Below, piece by piece: positions 1 to 7,707 of a stretch of 27,484 nucleotides of DNA. Below the pieces are notes generated by a model. It saw only the letters and a list, made by a program, of their open reading frames with translations, was not told the DNA's origin and searched no databases. Each line of letters starts with the position of its first letter. The first letter of the stretch is position 1. This DNA is from Sphingomonas sp. CCH9-E2. GTDB taxonomy: Bacteria; Pseudomonadota; Alphaproteobacteria; Sphingomonadales; Sphingomonadaceae. The stretch covers positions 1-27,484 of the forward strand of contig NZ_LSJM01000108.1 of NCBI RefSeq assembly GCF_001557215.1. The letters run 5' to 3'. Made by a program: the position numbers and the translations under genes.

Positions 1-1013
1 GCCCCCGCCTGCAGCACGAAGAACACCGCCAGGCCCGAGATCATCGCCGTGCGCGTTCCCACCAGTTTCATCCAGGCGGGCGCGAGGAACATGGCGACGA
101 GCGATCCGATCACCCCGGCGATCAGCAGGCGCGGCGTCCAGCTGCCGTCGAGCTGCCAGAAATAAGTGGCGAGATGCAGCGTCAGCTGGTTCACCACCGA
201 ATTGGTGAACAGCACCAGCAGGGCGACGAGCAGCAACAGCCCGACATTGGGCGTAGTGCGGATCGCCGCGATCAACCGCCGGAACAGCTGCGGCAATGTT
301 TCGGGTGCTTCGCTCGCCACGCTCTGGTCCAGCTGCTCCACTGCCCGCATCCGCGCGCGCGTGCCGAGCAGGCCGATGACCATCAGACCCGCACCACAGA
401 TGGCGATGAACAGACCGAAATCGGGATAGGGAGCGGGATTGAGCTGCGGCTTGCTATACCCGCCGCCGGGGACGAAGAACCAGGCGAAAGCGACGTAGGG
501 GACGGTCAGGATCGCGAGCTGATTGCCCATGTTGCGCATGACCGCGACGATGTTGCGCTCGCCGGTCTCACGGGTCAGCTCCCCGCCCATCGCATAGGCC
601 GGCACGGTCCAGAACGAGATGCCGACCCGTGCAAGCAGCCCGAAGCCGAGCAGCCATGCAAAGATCTGCCATTGCTCCATGCCTGCTGGGACGCGGAACA
701 CCATCGCAATGCCCACCGCGAACGGCACCACCGCGGCGGCCATCAGCGTATGGCGACGGCCTAGCGGGGCGCGGTCCATCCGGTCGGACAGCGCGCCGAT
801 ATAGGGATCGGCGACCGCATCGAAGACGAGGATGATCGCCAACGCCGCGCCCAGCAACATGCCGTCGAGCCCGACCACCTGGGCATAGAAGAACAGGACG
901 AACGCGTCCCACGCGAAGCTCTTGATCAGCTCCGGCATGGCGCATGCCATGAAGGCGAAGCGGGTCGGCCAGCCGAGCGGCGGCAAGGTCCCCGCGCGCT
1001 CGGCCGCCGCCAT
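1..1013 (-). CDS. GPH-family MFS sugar symporter, C-terminus cut by window edge
   Basis: The protein reads in from residue 1 at 1013 and is still open at the left edge, so at least 337 residues are visible and the C-terminus is missing. It has many hydrophobic helices and, in the first cytoplasmic loop region, a DAVADPYIGALSDR stretch at residues 65-78 followed by a basic RAPLGRRH loop. This is the acidic, cation-coupling signature of the glycoside-pentoside-hexuronide:cation symporter family (MelB/XylP/YicJ type). The predicted role is inner-membrane import of a sugar or glycoside with Na+ or H+. The ATG overlaps the stop of the upstream gene by one base (TGATG), so it is translationally coupled as a late gene of the deglycosidase operon. 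The substrate cannot be read from sequence; the operon context suggests a glycoside or a released sugar. Confidence 0.85.
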   Translation of the reverse strand, partial: MAAAERAGTLPPLGWPTRFAFMACAMPELIKSFAWDAFVLFFYAQVVGLDGMLLGAALAIILVFDAVADPYIGALSDRMDRAPLGRRHTLMAAAVVPFAVGIAMVFRVPAGMEQWQIFAWLLGFGLLARVGISFWTVPAYAMGGELTRETGERNIVAVMRNMGNQLAILTVPYVAFAWFFVPGGGYSKPQLNPAPYPDFGLFIAICGAGLMVIGLLGTRARMRAVEQLDQSVASEAPETLPQLFRRLIAAIRTTPNVGLLLLVALLVLFTNSVVNQLTLHLATYFWQLDGSWTPRLLIAGVIGSLVAMFLAPAWMKLVGTRTAMISGLAVFFVLQAG

Positions 1014-2068
1014 CAGCTGATCCCCATGATGCGCTTGTTCAGCGCGCGATCGGCCCCGCCAGCGGCGAAGTCGTCAAACGCATGTTCGGTGACGCGGATG
1101 ATATGGCGGTCGATGAACGGCGCGCCTTCGGCTGCACCCTGTTCGGGATGCTTGAGCGCGCATTCCCATTCGAGCACGGCCCAGCCATCGAAGTCATTCG
1201 CCGCCATCTTGGAGAAGATGCCGCCGAAATCGACCTGCCCGTCGCCGAGCGAGCGGAAGCGGCCCGGACGGTCGACCCAGCTCTGATAGCCGCCATAGAC
1301 CCCTGCCCGCCCGGTCGGCCGGAATTCGGCATCCTTGACGTGGAAGCATTTGATGCGCTCGTGGTAAATGTCGATAAACGCAAGATAATCGAGCTGCTGC
1401 AGCACGAAATGGCTAGGGTCGTAGAGGATGTTGGCGCGCGGATGGTTGCCCACGCGCTCAAGGAACATCTCGAACGTCACGCCGTCGTGCAGATCCTCGC
1501 CCGGGTGGATTTCGTATCCGATATCGACGCCTTCATGGTCGAAATGGTCGAGGATCGGCTTCCACCGGCGCGCCAGTTCGTCGAACGCATCCTCGACCAG
1601 ACCGGCCGGGCGCTGCGGCCAGGGATAGACATAGGGCCAGGCGAGCGCGCCGGAGAAGCTGGCATGTGCGGTGAGGCCGAGGCGGCGGCTCGCGGTCGCG
1701 GCCTTCTTCACCTGATCCACTGCCCATTCTTGCCGCGCCGTCGGATTGCCGCGCACATGCTCGGCCGCAAAGCCGTCGAACTGCGCGTCATAGGCGGGGT
1801 GGACGGCGACCAACTGGCCCTGAAGATGCGTCGACAGCTCGGTAATGGCGAGGCCGTGCGACGCGGCGATGCCCGCCACCTCGTCGCAATAATCCTGGCT
1901 CTCGGCCGCGCGGTCGAGGTCGAACAGACGCTTGTCCCAGCTCGGAACCTGGATGCCCTTGTACCCGAGCGCGGCGACCCAGGCCGCGATGCTGTCGAGC
2001 GAATTGAACGGCGCCGCATCGCCCGCAAATTGGGCGAGGAAGATGCCCGGTCCCTTCAACGTCTTCAT
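1013..2068 (-). CDS. Sugar phosphate isomerase/epimerase-family TIM-barrel enzyme
   Basis: This 351-residue cytoplasmic protein has the xylose-isomerase-like TIM-barrel pattern. Candidate divalent-metal ligands are E186 (YEIHP), D217 (YDPSH), H243 (FHVKD) and E300 or E302 (LEWE), the usual Glu-Asp-His-Glu set of this superfamily. A strong ribosome-binding site (GAGGAG) precedes the ATG. It sits 10 bp downstream of a Gfo/Idh/MocA dehydrogenase and overlaps the start of a GPH symporter. Family members act as epimerases, isomerases, dehydratases or hydratases on keto-sugars. In this operon a reasonable inference is processing of the 3-keto sugar or enone released by the deglycosidase, for example as a hydratase. 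It is not the deglycosidase alpha subunit: that is the separate and clearly different gene at 6085-7095. The exact reaction is unknown. Confidence 0.85.
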   Translation of the reverse strand: MKTLKGPGIFLAQFAGDAAPFNSLDSIAAWVAALGYKGIQVPSWDKRLFDLDRAAESQDYCDEVAGIAASHGLAITELSTHLQGQLVAVHPAYDAQFDGFAAEHVRGNPTARQEWAVDQVKKAATASRRLGLTAHASFSGALAWPYVYPWPQRPAGLVEDAFDELARRWKPILDHFDHEGVDIGYEIHPGEDLHDGVTFEMFLERVGNHPRANILYDPSHFVLQQLDYLAFIDIYHERIKCFHVKDAEFRPTGRAGVYGGYQSWVDRPGRFRSLGDGQVDFGGIFSKMAANDFDGWAVLEWECALKHPEQGAAEGAPFIDRHIIRVTEHAFDDFAAGGADRALNKRIMGIS

Positions 2069-2078
2069 CGCGCTCTCC

Positions 2079-3191
2079 TCAAATCGTCAGATCAACCCAA
2101 CCGGCGTTGTCGCGGCTGGCGGTCACGGCGGTCTCGATAAACGCCATCCCGCGCAACCCCTCGGCCGCGTCGGGTAGGAACGGCGCGGGCTCGCCACGCA
2201 ACTGCGCCGCGAAGTCGCGGTACAGATTGGCGAAGGCTTCCAGATACCCCTCGGGATGCCCGCCCGGGGTACGGCTGCGCGCGCGCGCGTCGGATCCGAG
2301 CGACGCATCCCCGGCACGGACGATCTCGGTCCGCCCATCGATGCTATGCAGCGTCAATTCGTTCGGCGTCTCCTGCCGCCACACCAGCCCGCCCTTGTCG
2401 CCATAGACGCGGATGCGCAGCCCATTGAGCTCACCCACCTCGATCTGCGACGCAAGCAGCACCCCGCGCGCGCCATTGTCGAAGCGCAGCAGGATCGAGC
2501 AGTCATCGTCGAGCGCACGGCCCGGCACGACCGCCGCCAGATCGGCAAGCAGCCGCGTGACGCGCAGTCCGGTGATGAACTCGGCCAGCTGAAAGGCGTG
2601 AACCCCGATATCGCCGATGCATCCGCCTGCGCCCGACCGCGCCGGATCGACGCGCCATTCGGCCTGTTTGCCCTCGGCGGGACCGGCGAGCCAGCCCTGC
2701 GGATATTCGACCACCACCTTACGCACGGTGCCGATCGCGCCCGCAGCAACCCGCGCGCGGGCTTCCCGCACCAGCGGATAGCCCGAATAGGTATAGGTCA
2801 GCGCATAGGGCCGCCCGGCCTGTGCGACGAGATCGGCAAGCTCGCGCGCTTCCGCCAGCGACGCGGTCATCGGCTTGTCGCTCATCACCGCCACCCCGGC
2901 GGCGAGCGCGGCGCGGGCAGCAGGCAGATGGTGGTGGTTGGGGCTCACGATCGACACGAAATCGATCCCGTCGCCGCGCGCCGCTTCGCCTGCGAACATC
3001 GTGGCGAGATCGGGATAGGCGCGTTCGGGGTCGATGCGGTAATCCGCTGCGGCGGCGCGCGAGCGATCGGGATCGCTGCTGAACACGCCCGCGACCAGCT
3101 CGATCTCGCGATCCAGTTCAGCCGCGATGCGGTGGATCGGCCCGATAAAGGCACCCGGTCCGCCGCCGATCATCCCCATCCTCAGCCGCAT
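2079..3191 (-). CDS. Gfo/Idh/MocA-family NAD(P)-dependent sugar oxidoreductase
   Basis: The 370-residue protein has an N-terminal Rossmann fold with a glycine-rich GGGPG loop (residues 9-13), a DKP motif at 105-107 in place of the usual EKP, and a C-terminal substrate domain. Its GDIGVHAF segment holds D194 and H198, the conserved active-site pair of the family. There is no signal peptide. The start has an AGAGG-type ribosome-binding site. Family members oxidise or reduce one sugar hydroxyl with bound NAD(P). Next to a C-glycoside deglycosidase the attractive role is oxidation of the glucosyl C3 hydroxyl, as done by DgpA of the puerarin pathway, or re-reduction of the released 3-keto sugar. 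Both are inferences from context; the sequence alone identifies the family, not the position oxidised. Confidence 0.87.
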   Translation of the reverse strand: MRLRMGMIGGGPGAFIGPIHRIAAELDREIELVAGVFSSDPDRSRAAAADYRIDPERAYPDLATMFAGEAARGDGIDFVSIVSPNHHHLPAARAALAAGVAVMSDKPMTASLAEARELADLVAQAGRPYALTYTYSGYPLVREARARVAAGAIGTVRKVVVEYPQGWLAGPAEGKQAEWRVDPARSGAGGCIGDIGVHAFQLAEFITGLRVTRLLADLAAVVPGRALDDDCSILLRFDNGARGVLLASQIEVGELNGLRIRVYGDKGGLVWRQETPNELTLHSIDGRTEIVRAGDASLGSDARARSRTPGGHPEGYLEAFANLYRDFAAQLRGEPAPFLPDAAEGLRGMAFIETAVTASRDNAGWVDLTI

Positions 3192-3204
3192 GCGCCCTCT
3201 CCCG

Positions 3205-5595
3205 TCACAGACCGTTATCGGCCAATGATGCGACGTCCACGCTCAGCGTCAACCCGGCGTCTTCGGCTGTCCGCGCGACGCGAACAGGGACGGTATCGGC
3301 GATGTCGCCCCATCCGCCCTCGCCCCAGCGCTGGAACCGTCGCCGAACCAGCGGAATACGCACGCGTTGCGCCTCGCCCGGTTGCAGCATCACCTTGGCA
3401 AAACCGACCAGCGCAACCTCCGGCGTATCGCGATACAGCTGGACGACATCGCTCCCGGCGCGCTCGGCGATGTTGCGCACGGTGACGACAATGGCGCCAT
3501 CCTCGACCGCCGCATCGCTCCACGCGAACCGCGCATAGCCCATGCCTGCACCCAGCGTGTGCCGTGCGCGCAACCCGGCGGCGATGATGCCGCGATGGCC
3601 GAAGCGGACCCCGTCGCGATACGGCAATTGCCCATCGGCATCGGGTTTCAGCGCATAGCCGGGATAGTGGCCCTCATCGCGCGCGATCACCACCGGCATC
3701 CGCCCGCCTGGTTCGCGATCGCCGGCGAGTACCTGCGCGATTGCCTCGGCAAAGCCTTCGCCCGGATACCAGGCGCTGATCAGCGCAGCGGCGCGATCCT
3801 CCCACGCGGTGTCGAACGCATGCCCGACATTGGCGACGATCACGGTACGCGGATTGGCCGCCGTCACGCGCTCGATCAGCTCGATCTGATCGGCAGCAAG
3901 CTTGGTGTCGGGCCGGTCCTTACTCTCCACGCTGGAGTCGGACGTTTCGCCCACCATCAGCACCACCGCATCGGCGCGGCGCGCGGCGGCTTCGGCGGCA
4001 GCGAGCAGTTCTTCGCGGCTGCCCGGTGCGCGGATGCCATACCACAGGCCGTGAACGCGCGCGGGGTCGAAGCTGAACTCGACCACCACCTCCACCGGCG
4101 TGCCTGCAGTCAGCGCAAGTTCAGCGATCGCCGAATCCCCGGCCTTGAGCACGCCCATCACGTCACCCGGCGGGCATTCGGTCGTCGCGACGATCTCTTC
4201 CCCGTCGACGCGCATGCGCGAGACGCCGGTGGCACCGAGATGGAAGCGGTGGACCCCGTCGCGTGCGGGCGTGAACACGCCGCTCGCCCGGATCGAACCG
4301 CCGACAGCGAAGCGCGCCTGTTCGTGCACGCCGACGAACCATACCAGCGAATTGGTATCGCGCGTCTCGCGCGACAGCGGGGTACCGCTGCAATCGCGGC
4401 TCTCGAAATACTCGACCGTCATGCCGCGCGTCGCGCCATCGCCCAGATCGCGCGCGGGGCGCACCGGCATACCGGGGAGGCGCGGCGCAGGATCGACGCC
4501 CGGCTCGAACAGAATCTCGCGCGCGCTGCCAAAGCGTTGGCGGATCGTATCGACCGGCGAGGCCAGATCGGGCGAGACCGAAATCTTGGCGAAGGTGCCG
4601 CCCTGGAAACAGGGTGCGGCCGCATTGGGGCCGATCACCGCCAGCGTGCCGATCGCCTCGGGCGAAAGCGGCAGCAGATCGCCTTCATTGCGCAGCAGGA
4701 CGAAGCCCGCCGCCGCCGCCTCGACCAGCAGCGCGTCGATCTCGGCGTCGCTCAGCGGCGACTGTTTCGTGCCCGTCGCGCGGCGTGCAAGGTCGGCGAC
4801 CCGGGTCGCCGCATCGTCGATCCGCGCGCGCGCGACCTTGCCGGAAGCGACCGCCGTCGCAGCCTTCTGGCCCAGGAACCGCGCAGGGCCCGGCATTTCC
4901 AGATCGAGTCCGGCATTCAGCGTCGGCTCGGTCGAATGCGTCCCGAACCAGTCGCTCATGATCGCGCCACGATAGCCCCAATCGCTCTTGACCACGGTGG
5001 TCAGGACATGATGCTGCTCGGCGCAGTGCAGCCCGTTGACGCGGTTATAGGCGGCGAGCATGCCAGCGCACCCGGCCTCCGCCGCGAATTCGAACGGCAG
5101 CAGATAGATTTCGCGCAAGGTCCGCTCGTCGACGCGGACATCGACGGTGTCGCGGTCGGTCTCGCTGTCGTTGCAAACAAGGTGCTTGGCCACCGACGCG
5201 GTGCCGGTCGATTGCAGCCCAGCAATCCAGCTCGCCCCGAGAATGCCGGCGAGCAGCGGGTCTTCGGAGAAATACTCGAATGCGCGCCCGGCCAGCGGGC
5301 TGCGTGCCAGATTGATGTTGGGGGCGAGCACCGCATCGACGCCGCGCCCGACCGCTTCCTGCCCGACCAACGTGCCGATGCGCCGCGTCAGATCGACGTC
5401 CCAGCTCGCCCCCAGCGCGGTGGCGCAGGGCGACAGGCGCGCGATGTCGCGCTCGTCCACCTTGCCGCTGGCGATGCCCATTGGGCCGTCGCTCATCGTG
5501 AAGCTTGGAATCCCCGCCTGGGGGATCGCCACCGACGACCACATGGCCCCGCCAGCAGTCAGCGAAGCGGCCTGGTCGAGTGTCAGATCTGTCAT
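3205..5595 (-). CDS. Glycoside hydrolase family 3 beta-glucosidase with PA14 insert
   Basis: A 796-residue GH3 enzyme numbered from the ATG at 5595; a GTG 20 codons upstream (5655) is possible, but the family normally begins near the LTLDQAASLTAG segment. Visible landmarks are the KHLVCND substrate-binding motif (about 137-143), the nucleophile D215 in IMSDW, an inserted PA14 domain (about 390-540), a candidate acid/base E557 in VESKDR, and a C-terminal fibronectin-III-like domain. No signal peptide is present, so it should act in the cytoplasm on an imported glycoside. It would release a terminal beta-glucosyl (or related) residue from an O-glycoside. It lies between the deglycosidase beta subunit and the dehydrogenase in one operon, which suggests the operon handles both O- and C-linked sugars, or glycosides carrying several sugars. 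Confidence 0.93.
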   Translation of the reverse strand: MTDLTLDQAASLTAGGAMWSSVAIPQAGIPSFTMSDGPMGIASGKVDERDIARLSPCATALGASWDVDLTRRIGTLVGQEAVGRGVDAVLAPNINLARSPLAGRAFEYFSEDPLLAGILGASWIAGLQSTGTASVAKHLVCNDSETDRDTVDVRVDERTLREIYLLPFEFAAEAGCAGMLAAYNRVNGLHCAEQHHVLTTVVKSDWGYRGAIMSDWFGTHSTEPTLNAGLDLEMPGPARFLGQKAATAVASGKVARARIDDAATRVADLARRATGTKQSPLSDAEIDALLVEAAAAGFVLLRNEGDLLPLSPEAIGTLAVIGPNAAAPCFQGGTFAKISVSPDLASPVDTIRQRFGSAREILFEPGVDPAPRLPGMPVRPARDLGDGATRGMTVEYFESRDCSGTPLSRETRDTNSLVWFVGVHEQARFAVGGSIRASGVFTPARDGVHRFHLGATGVSRMRVDGEEIVATTECPPGDVMGVLKAGDSAIAELALTAGTPVEVVVEFSFDPARVHGLWYGIRAPGSREELLAAAEAAARRADAVVLMVGETSDSSVESKDRPDTKLAADQIELIERVTAANPRTVIVANVGHAFDTAWEDRAAALISAWYPGEGFAEAIAQVLAGDREPGGRMPVVIARDEGHYPGYALKPDADGQLPYRDGVRFGHRGIIAAGLRARHTLGAGMGYARFAWSDAAVEDGAIVVTVRNIAERAGSDVVQLYRDTPEVALVGFAKVMLQPGEAQRVRIPLVRRRFQRWGEGGWGDIADTVPVRVARTAEDAGLTLSVDVASLADNGL

Positions 5596-5676
5596 GGATG
5601 CAATCCGTTGCGCCGTGCGCGAACGCGCGGCAGTCAGGCGACGGGGTGCGATCACCCGCGCCGCCCGTTTTGGGGG

Positions 5677-6069
5677 TCAGGCGGCGAGCGCCAGTTCCTT
5701 GGTGTCCTTGGTCGTCGGGACGAACGGCAGGTACGACACCCGCATCCGCACCGCGAACTCGATCCGGTGTTTGCCCGGCGCAAGGCCGCCCGGCTTCAGC
5801 GCGATGATCCGCGCCTTTTCGCCGAAGTTCCAGCGGTCGTCATACACGGTTTCCATCTCGTCGAGCGTGTAGGTCTTGCCCCGGACCGAGAAGCGCACAT
5901 CCTTACGCGCGATCTGCTCGCCATCCACGCTGACCTGGATATCCTCGACCATCGACAGGCCAAGCCCGCGATAATAGGGCAGCCGGCCGAGAAAGGCGAA
6001 GCCCACCGCCGCACCGTCTTCGATCACATTCTCGAAGACCTCGGTGCAGATCATCTTGTTGTCCATCAT
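5677..6069 (-). CDS. C-glycoside deglycosidase beta subunit-like protein (DUF6379)
   Basis: A short 130-residue soluble protein without signal peptide or membrane helix. The order of its features (ENVIEDG near the N-terminus, LPYYRGLGLSMVED, VDGE, a YTLDEMETVYDDRW-type segment, then PGKHRIEFAVRMRVSYLP) matches, from memory, the DUF6379 / C-deglycosylation enzyme beta-subunit family. That family pairs with a TIM-barrel alpha subunit in the puerarin- and carminate-degrading enzymes. It starts 15 bp after the TIM-barrel gene, has a GGGAGG ribosome-binding site before tandem ATGs, and is therefore co-transcribed with its presumed partner. In known complexes the beta subunit completes the active site of the alpha subunit. 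The assignment rests on recalled family resemblance plus the diagnostic pairing; a profile search would settle it. Confidence 0.78.
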   Translation of the reverse strand: MMDNKMICTEVFENVIEDGAAVGFAFLGRLPYYRGLGLSMVEDIQVSVDGEQIARKDVRFSVRGKTYTLDEMETVYDDRWNFGEKARIIALKPGGLAPGKHRIEFAVRMRVSYLPFVPTTKDTKELALAA

Positions 6070-6084
6070 GGTGCCGATCCTCCC

Positions 6085-7095
6085 TTATGCAGCAGCCAGA
6101 GCGGCCGGGACCGGCTCGCCGATGAGCTGCGCAAGCATCACCTGCTGGCGGCGCACCTGCTCGACGCTGTCGGGTTCCTCGGCGTCCTCGATCCAGCGAT
6201 TTCCTTCATATTCGGAGCAGATATAGCCGTCATAGCCACCCTGCTTCAGCACCGCGACGATCTTGTCATAGGGGATCGACGGTTCGACATAATCGGCATC
6301 CATTTGGTAGAATTTGCCGTGGATGTTGTGGATGCGCCCCATGTAATCGAGCATCCGCTTGGGCTCGAACGCCGAATTGTGGCGCGTCACTTCCGCCATC
6401 GCGATCGACGGGCCGACGCCGCCCATCTGCTGGACATTCAGGATGATGTATTCGCTCAGCATCCGGTCCTCATACGCCTTGACGATATAGTCGGCGATGT
6501 GGGCGGGGACGCCCAGCCGCTTGAACTTCTCCACCATCACCGGCGGATAGGCGTGCAGGAACATGCCCATGTCGGGCAGGAAGCCGAGCGCATCGGAACC
6601 GCTCTTTTCAAAGGCTTCGGCGTGGCGGATGATCCACGGATGATCGAAGTGCAGCGGGGCATGCACTTCGATCAGGATCTTGATGCCCTTTTCCTCGGCA
6701 TAGGGTGCGGCGGCGACCAGCACTTCGGGCGCGATCGACACCAGCGCGCGGATATATTTCATCCCCAGCCGCGCACCGAAATCAATGTCCTTGCGCACGC
6801 TCGCGACCTGCTCGTCGAACGGCATTTCGCGGCCCTTGTAGCGTTTGTAATCGAGCATGAAGTCGTGACTGACCGGCACGCAGTCATATTTGGCGATCAG
6901 CCGGTGCCAGTTCTCGATCGCGGCATCCTCGACGCCGACCTCGGGCCAGCCCCAGAAGCTCTGCTCGCCGATGATCTCGATCCCGTTCGCGCCAAATTCG
7001 GCGCTGGTCCGGATACAATCCTCCAGGGTCATTTTGCCCTGAAACGTCTCGTTCTGATAGCTGTAGAGGCTCACGCCCCGCTTGATCGTACCCAT
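6085..7095 (-). CDS. C-glycoside deglycosidase alpha subunit-like TIM-barrel enzyme
   Basis: A 336-residue TIM-barrel protein of the sugar phosphate isomerase/epimerase superfamily. Candidate metal and catalytic residues are E143 and H145 (IEVHAP), D175 (LPDMG), H256 or H259 (RIHNIHGKFYQMD) and E295 or E297 (CSEYEGNRW). The N-terminal KRGVSLYSYQ and the EYEGNRW segment resemble, from memory, the alpha subunits of C-glycoside deglycosidases (DgpB/CarB/CGD type). Those enzymes cleave a 3-keto C-glucoside by beta-elimination to give aglycone and a sugar enone. The beta-subunit gene follows 15 bp downstream. This is the first gene of the operon, with a GAGAGG ribosome-binding site and a putative TetR operator about 80 bp upstream. 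Alternatives are a cleaving enzyme for 3-keto O-glycosides or an ordinary keto-sugar epimerase; the DUF6379 neighbour argues for the former group. Confidence 0.8.
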   Translation of the reverse strand: MGTIKRGVSLYSYQNETFQGKMTLEDCIRTSAEFGANGIEIIGEQSFWGWPEVGVEDAAIENWHRLIAKYDCVPVSHDFMLDYKRYKGREMPFDEQVASVRKDIDFGARLGMKYIRALVSIAPEVLVAAAPYAEEKGIKILIEVHAPLHFDHPWIIRHAEAFEKSGSDALGFLPDMGMFLHAYPPVMVEKFKRLGVPAHIADYIVKAYEDRMLSEYIILNVQQMGGVGPSIAMAEVTRHNSAFEPKRMLDYMGRIHNIHGKFYQMDADYVEPSIPYDKIVAVLKQGGYDGYICSEYEGNRWIEDAEEPDSVEQVRRQQVMLAQLIGEPVPAALAAA

Positions 7096-7151
7096 AGACC
7101 CTCTCGCTATTTTTTCGCGCGGCGTGGCCGCTTCTTTCTCCAGCGCGGCGC

Positions 7152-7180
7152 TTGCATGGACCGAGCCTGCGAATTAGAAC
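7152..7180 (+). promoter_or_regulatory. Candidate promoter for the DoxX-like gene
   Basis: TTGCAT, a 17-base spacer and TAGAAC form a sigma-70-like pair reading toward the DoxX-like gene. The -10-like hexamer is the left half of the TAGAA-N6-TTCTA palindrome, so a protein bound there would block this promoter. Weak match; inferred by eye. Confidence 0.3.
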
Positions 7181-7190
7181 CCTCATTCTA
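7175..7190. promoter_or_regulatory. Putative TetR operator, copy 1
   Basis: TAGAA, six bases, TTCTA: a 16-bp inverted repeat between the divergent deglycosidase operon and the DoxX-like gene. The same repeat with identical spacing occurs at 12557-12572, and a variant lies beside the tetR gene at 14309-14325. On the minus strand this copy and the 12557 copy (read on the plus strand) both continue as TTCTAATTC. The TetR protein encoded at 14349 is the likely binder (inference). Confidence 0.65.
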
Positions 7191-7238
7191 TAAAGAGCTG
7201 GACGGGTCAAGTCCGAAAGTGAGAGGGGATCGATCGGC

Positions 7239-7637
7239 ATGGCGTCCGCAGTTCGGATCGTTGCGCGCATTGCGGCACTGTTGCTCGCCGCCGCGTTCGG
7301 CTTTTTCGGCTATTTCAAAAGCTTCGCACCGCGCGCGGTGCTCGAGCAGCATCATGCCTGGACCACCGCCCTGCCCGACTGGCTGGGGCGCGCGGTCGGG
7401 TTGAGCGAACTGCTCGCCGCAGTGCTGCTGTTGCTCTTCGGCGCGCTCCTGCCCGCGCGGACCCGGGTCGCGACGGGCGTCGCGCTTTACGCCATCGCCA
7501 ATCAGGGCTGCGCCGCGCTGGTCCATATCGCGCGCGGAGAGATTGGCGCGCTGCCCCAGAACGCGCTGCTGGCAGGGCTGGGGGTGCTGATCATCCTCGC
7601 GGCGCGCACACATGACGTTCAACCACCGAACAGATAG
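7239..7637 (+). CDS. DoxX-like small integral membrane protein
   Basis: A 132-residue protein with four hydrophobic segments (about 7-27, 52-72, 78-98 and 105-123) and little else, the layout of DoxX/DoxD-like membrane proteins. Family functions are poorly defined and range from quinone-linked roles to redox homeostasis; none can be assigned here. The ATG is preceded by a GAGAGGGG ribosome-binding site about ten bases away. The gene is transcribed away from the deglycosidase operon and shares its palindromic operator, so it may be co-regulated with glycoside use. It is followed by a strong hairpin shared with the convergent ThuA-domain gene. Confidence 0.7.
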   Translation: MASAVRIVARIAALLLAAAFGFFGYFKSFAPRAVLEQHHAWTTALPDWLGRAVGLSELLAAVLLLLFGALLPARTRVATGVALYAIANQGCAALVHIARGEIGALPQNALLAGLGVLIILAARTHDVQPPNR

Positions 7638-7653
7638 GGTTCCGCCACTGACG

Positions 7654-7683
7654 AAAAAGCGGGCGGATCATCGTCCGCCCGCT
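7654..7683 (-). terminator. Rho-independent terminator of the ThuA-domain gene
   Basis: A perfect 10-bp stem (AGCGGGCGGA with TCCGCCCGCT, 7658-7667 and 7674-7683) closes a six-base loop. On the minus strand it is followed by a run of five Ts (7658-7654). It lies between two convergent genes and could also slow plus-strand transcripts from the DoxX-like gene, although that side has a C-rich rather than T-rich tail. Confidence 0.8.
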
Positions 7684-7707
7684 TCCCCCTTTGGAACATG
7701 GTGGGCG

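Noticed and set aside
2277..2290. Run of alternating GC bases
   Set aside because: Lies inside the coding frame of the Gfo/Idh/MocA gene and encodes an Ala/Arg stretch; not a separate element.
3367..7404. A plus-strand open frame of more than 1300 codons
   Set aside because: It lies antisense to GH3, both deglycosidase subunits and the shared promoter. Its composition (rich in R, H, D, A with no fold-like pattern) is the usual by-product of GC-rich codon bias on the opposite strand.
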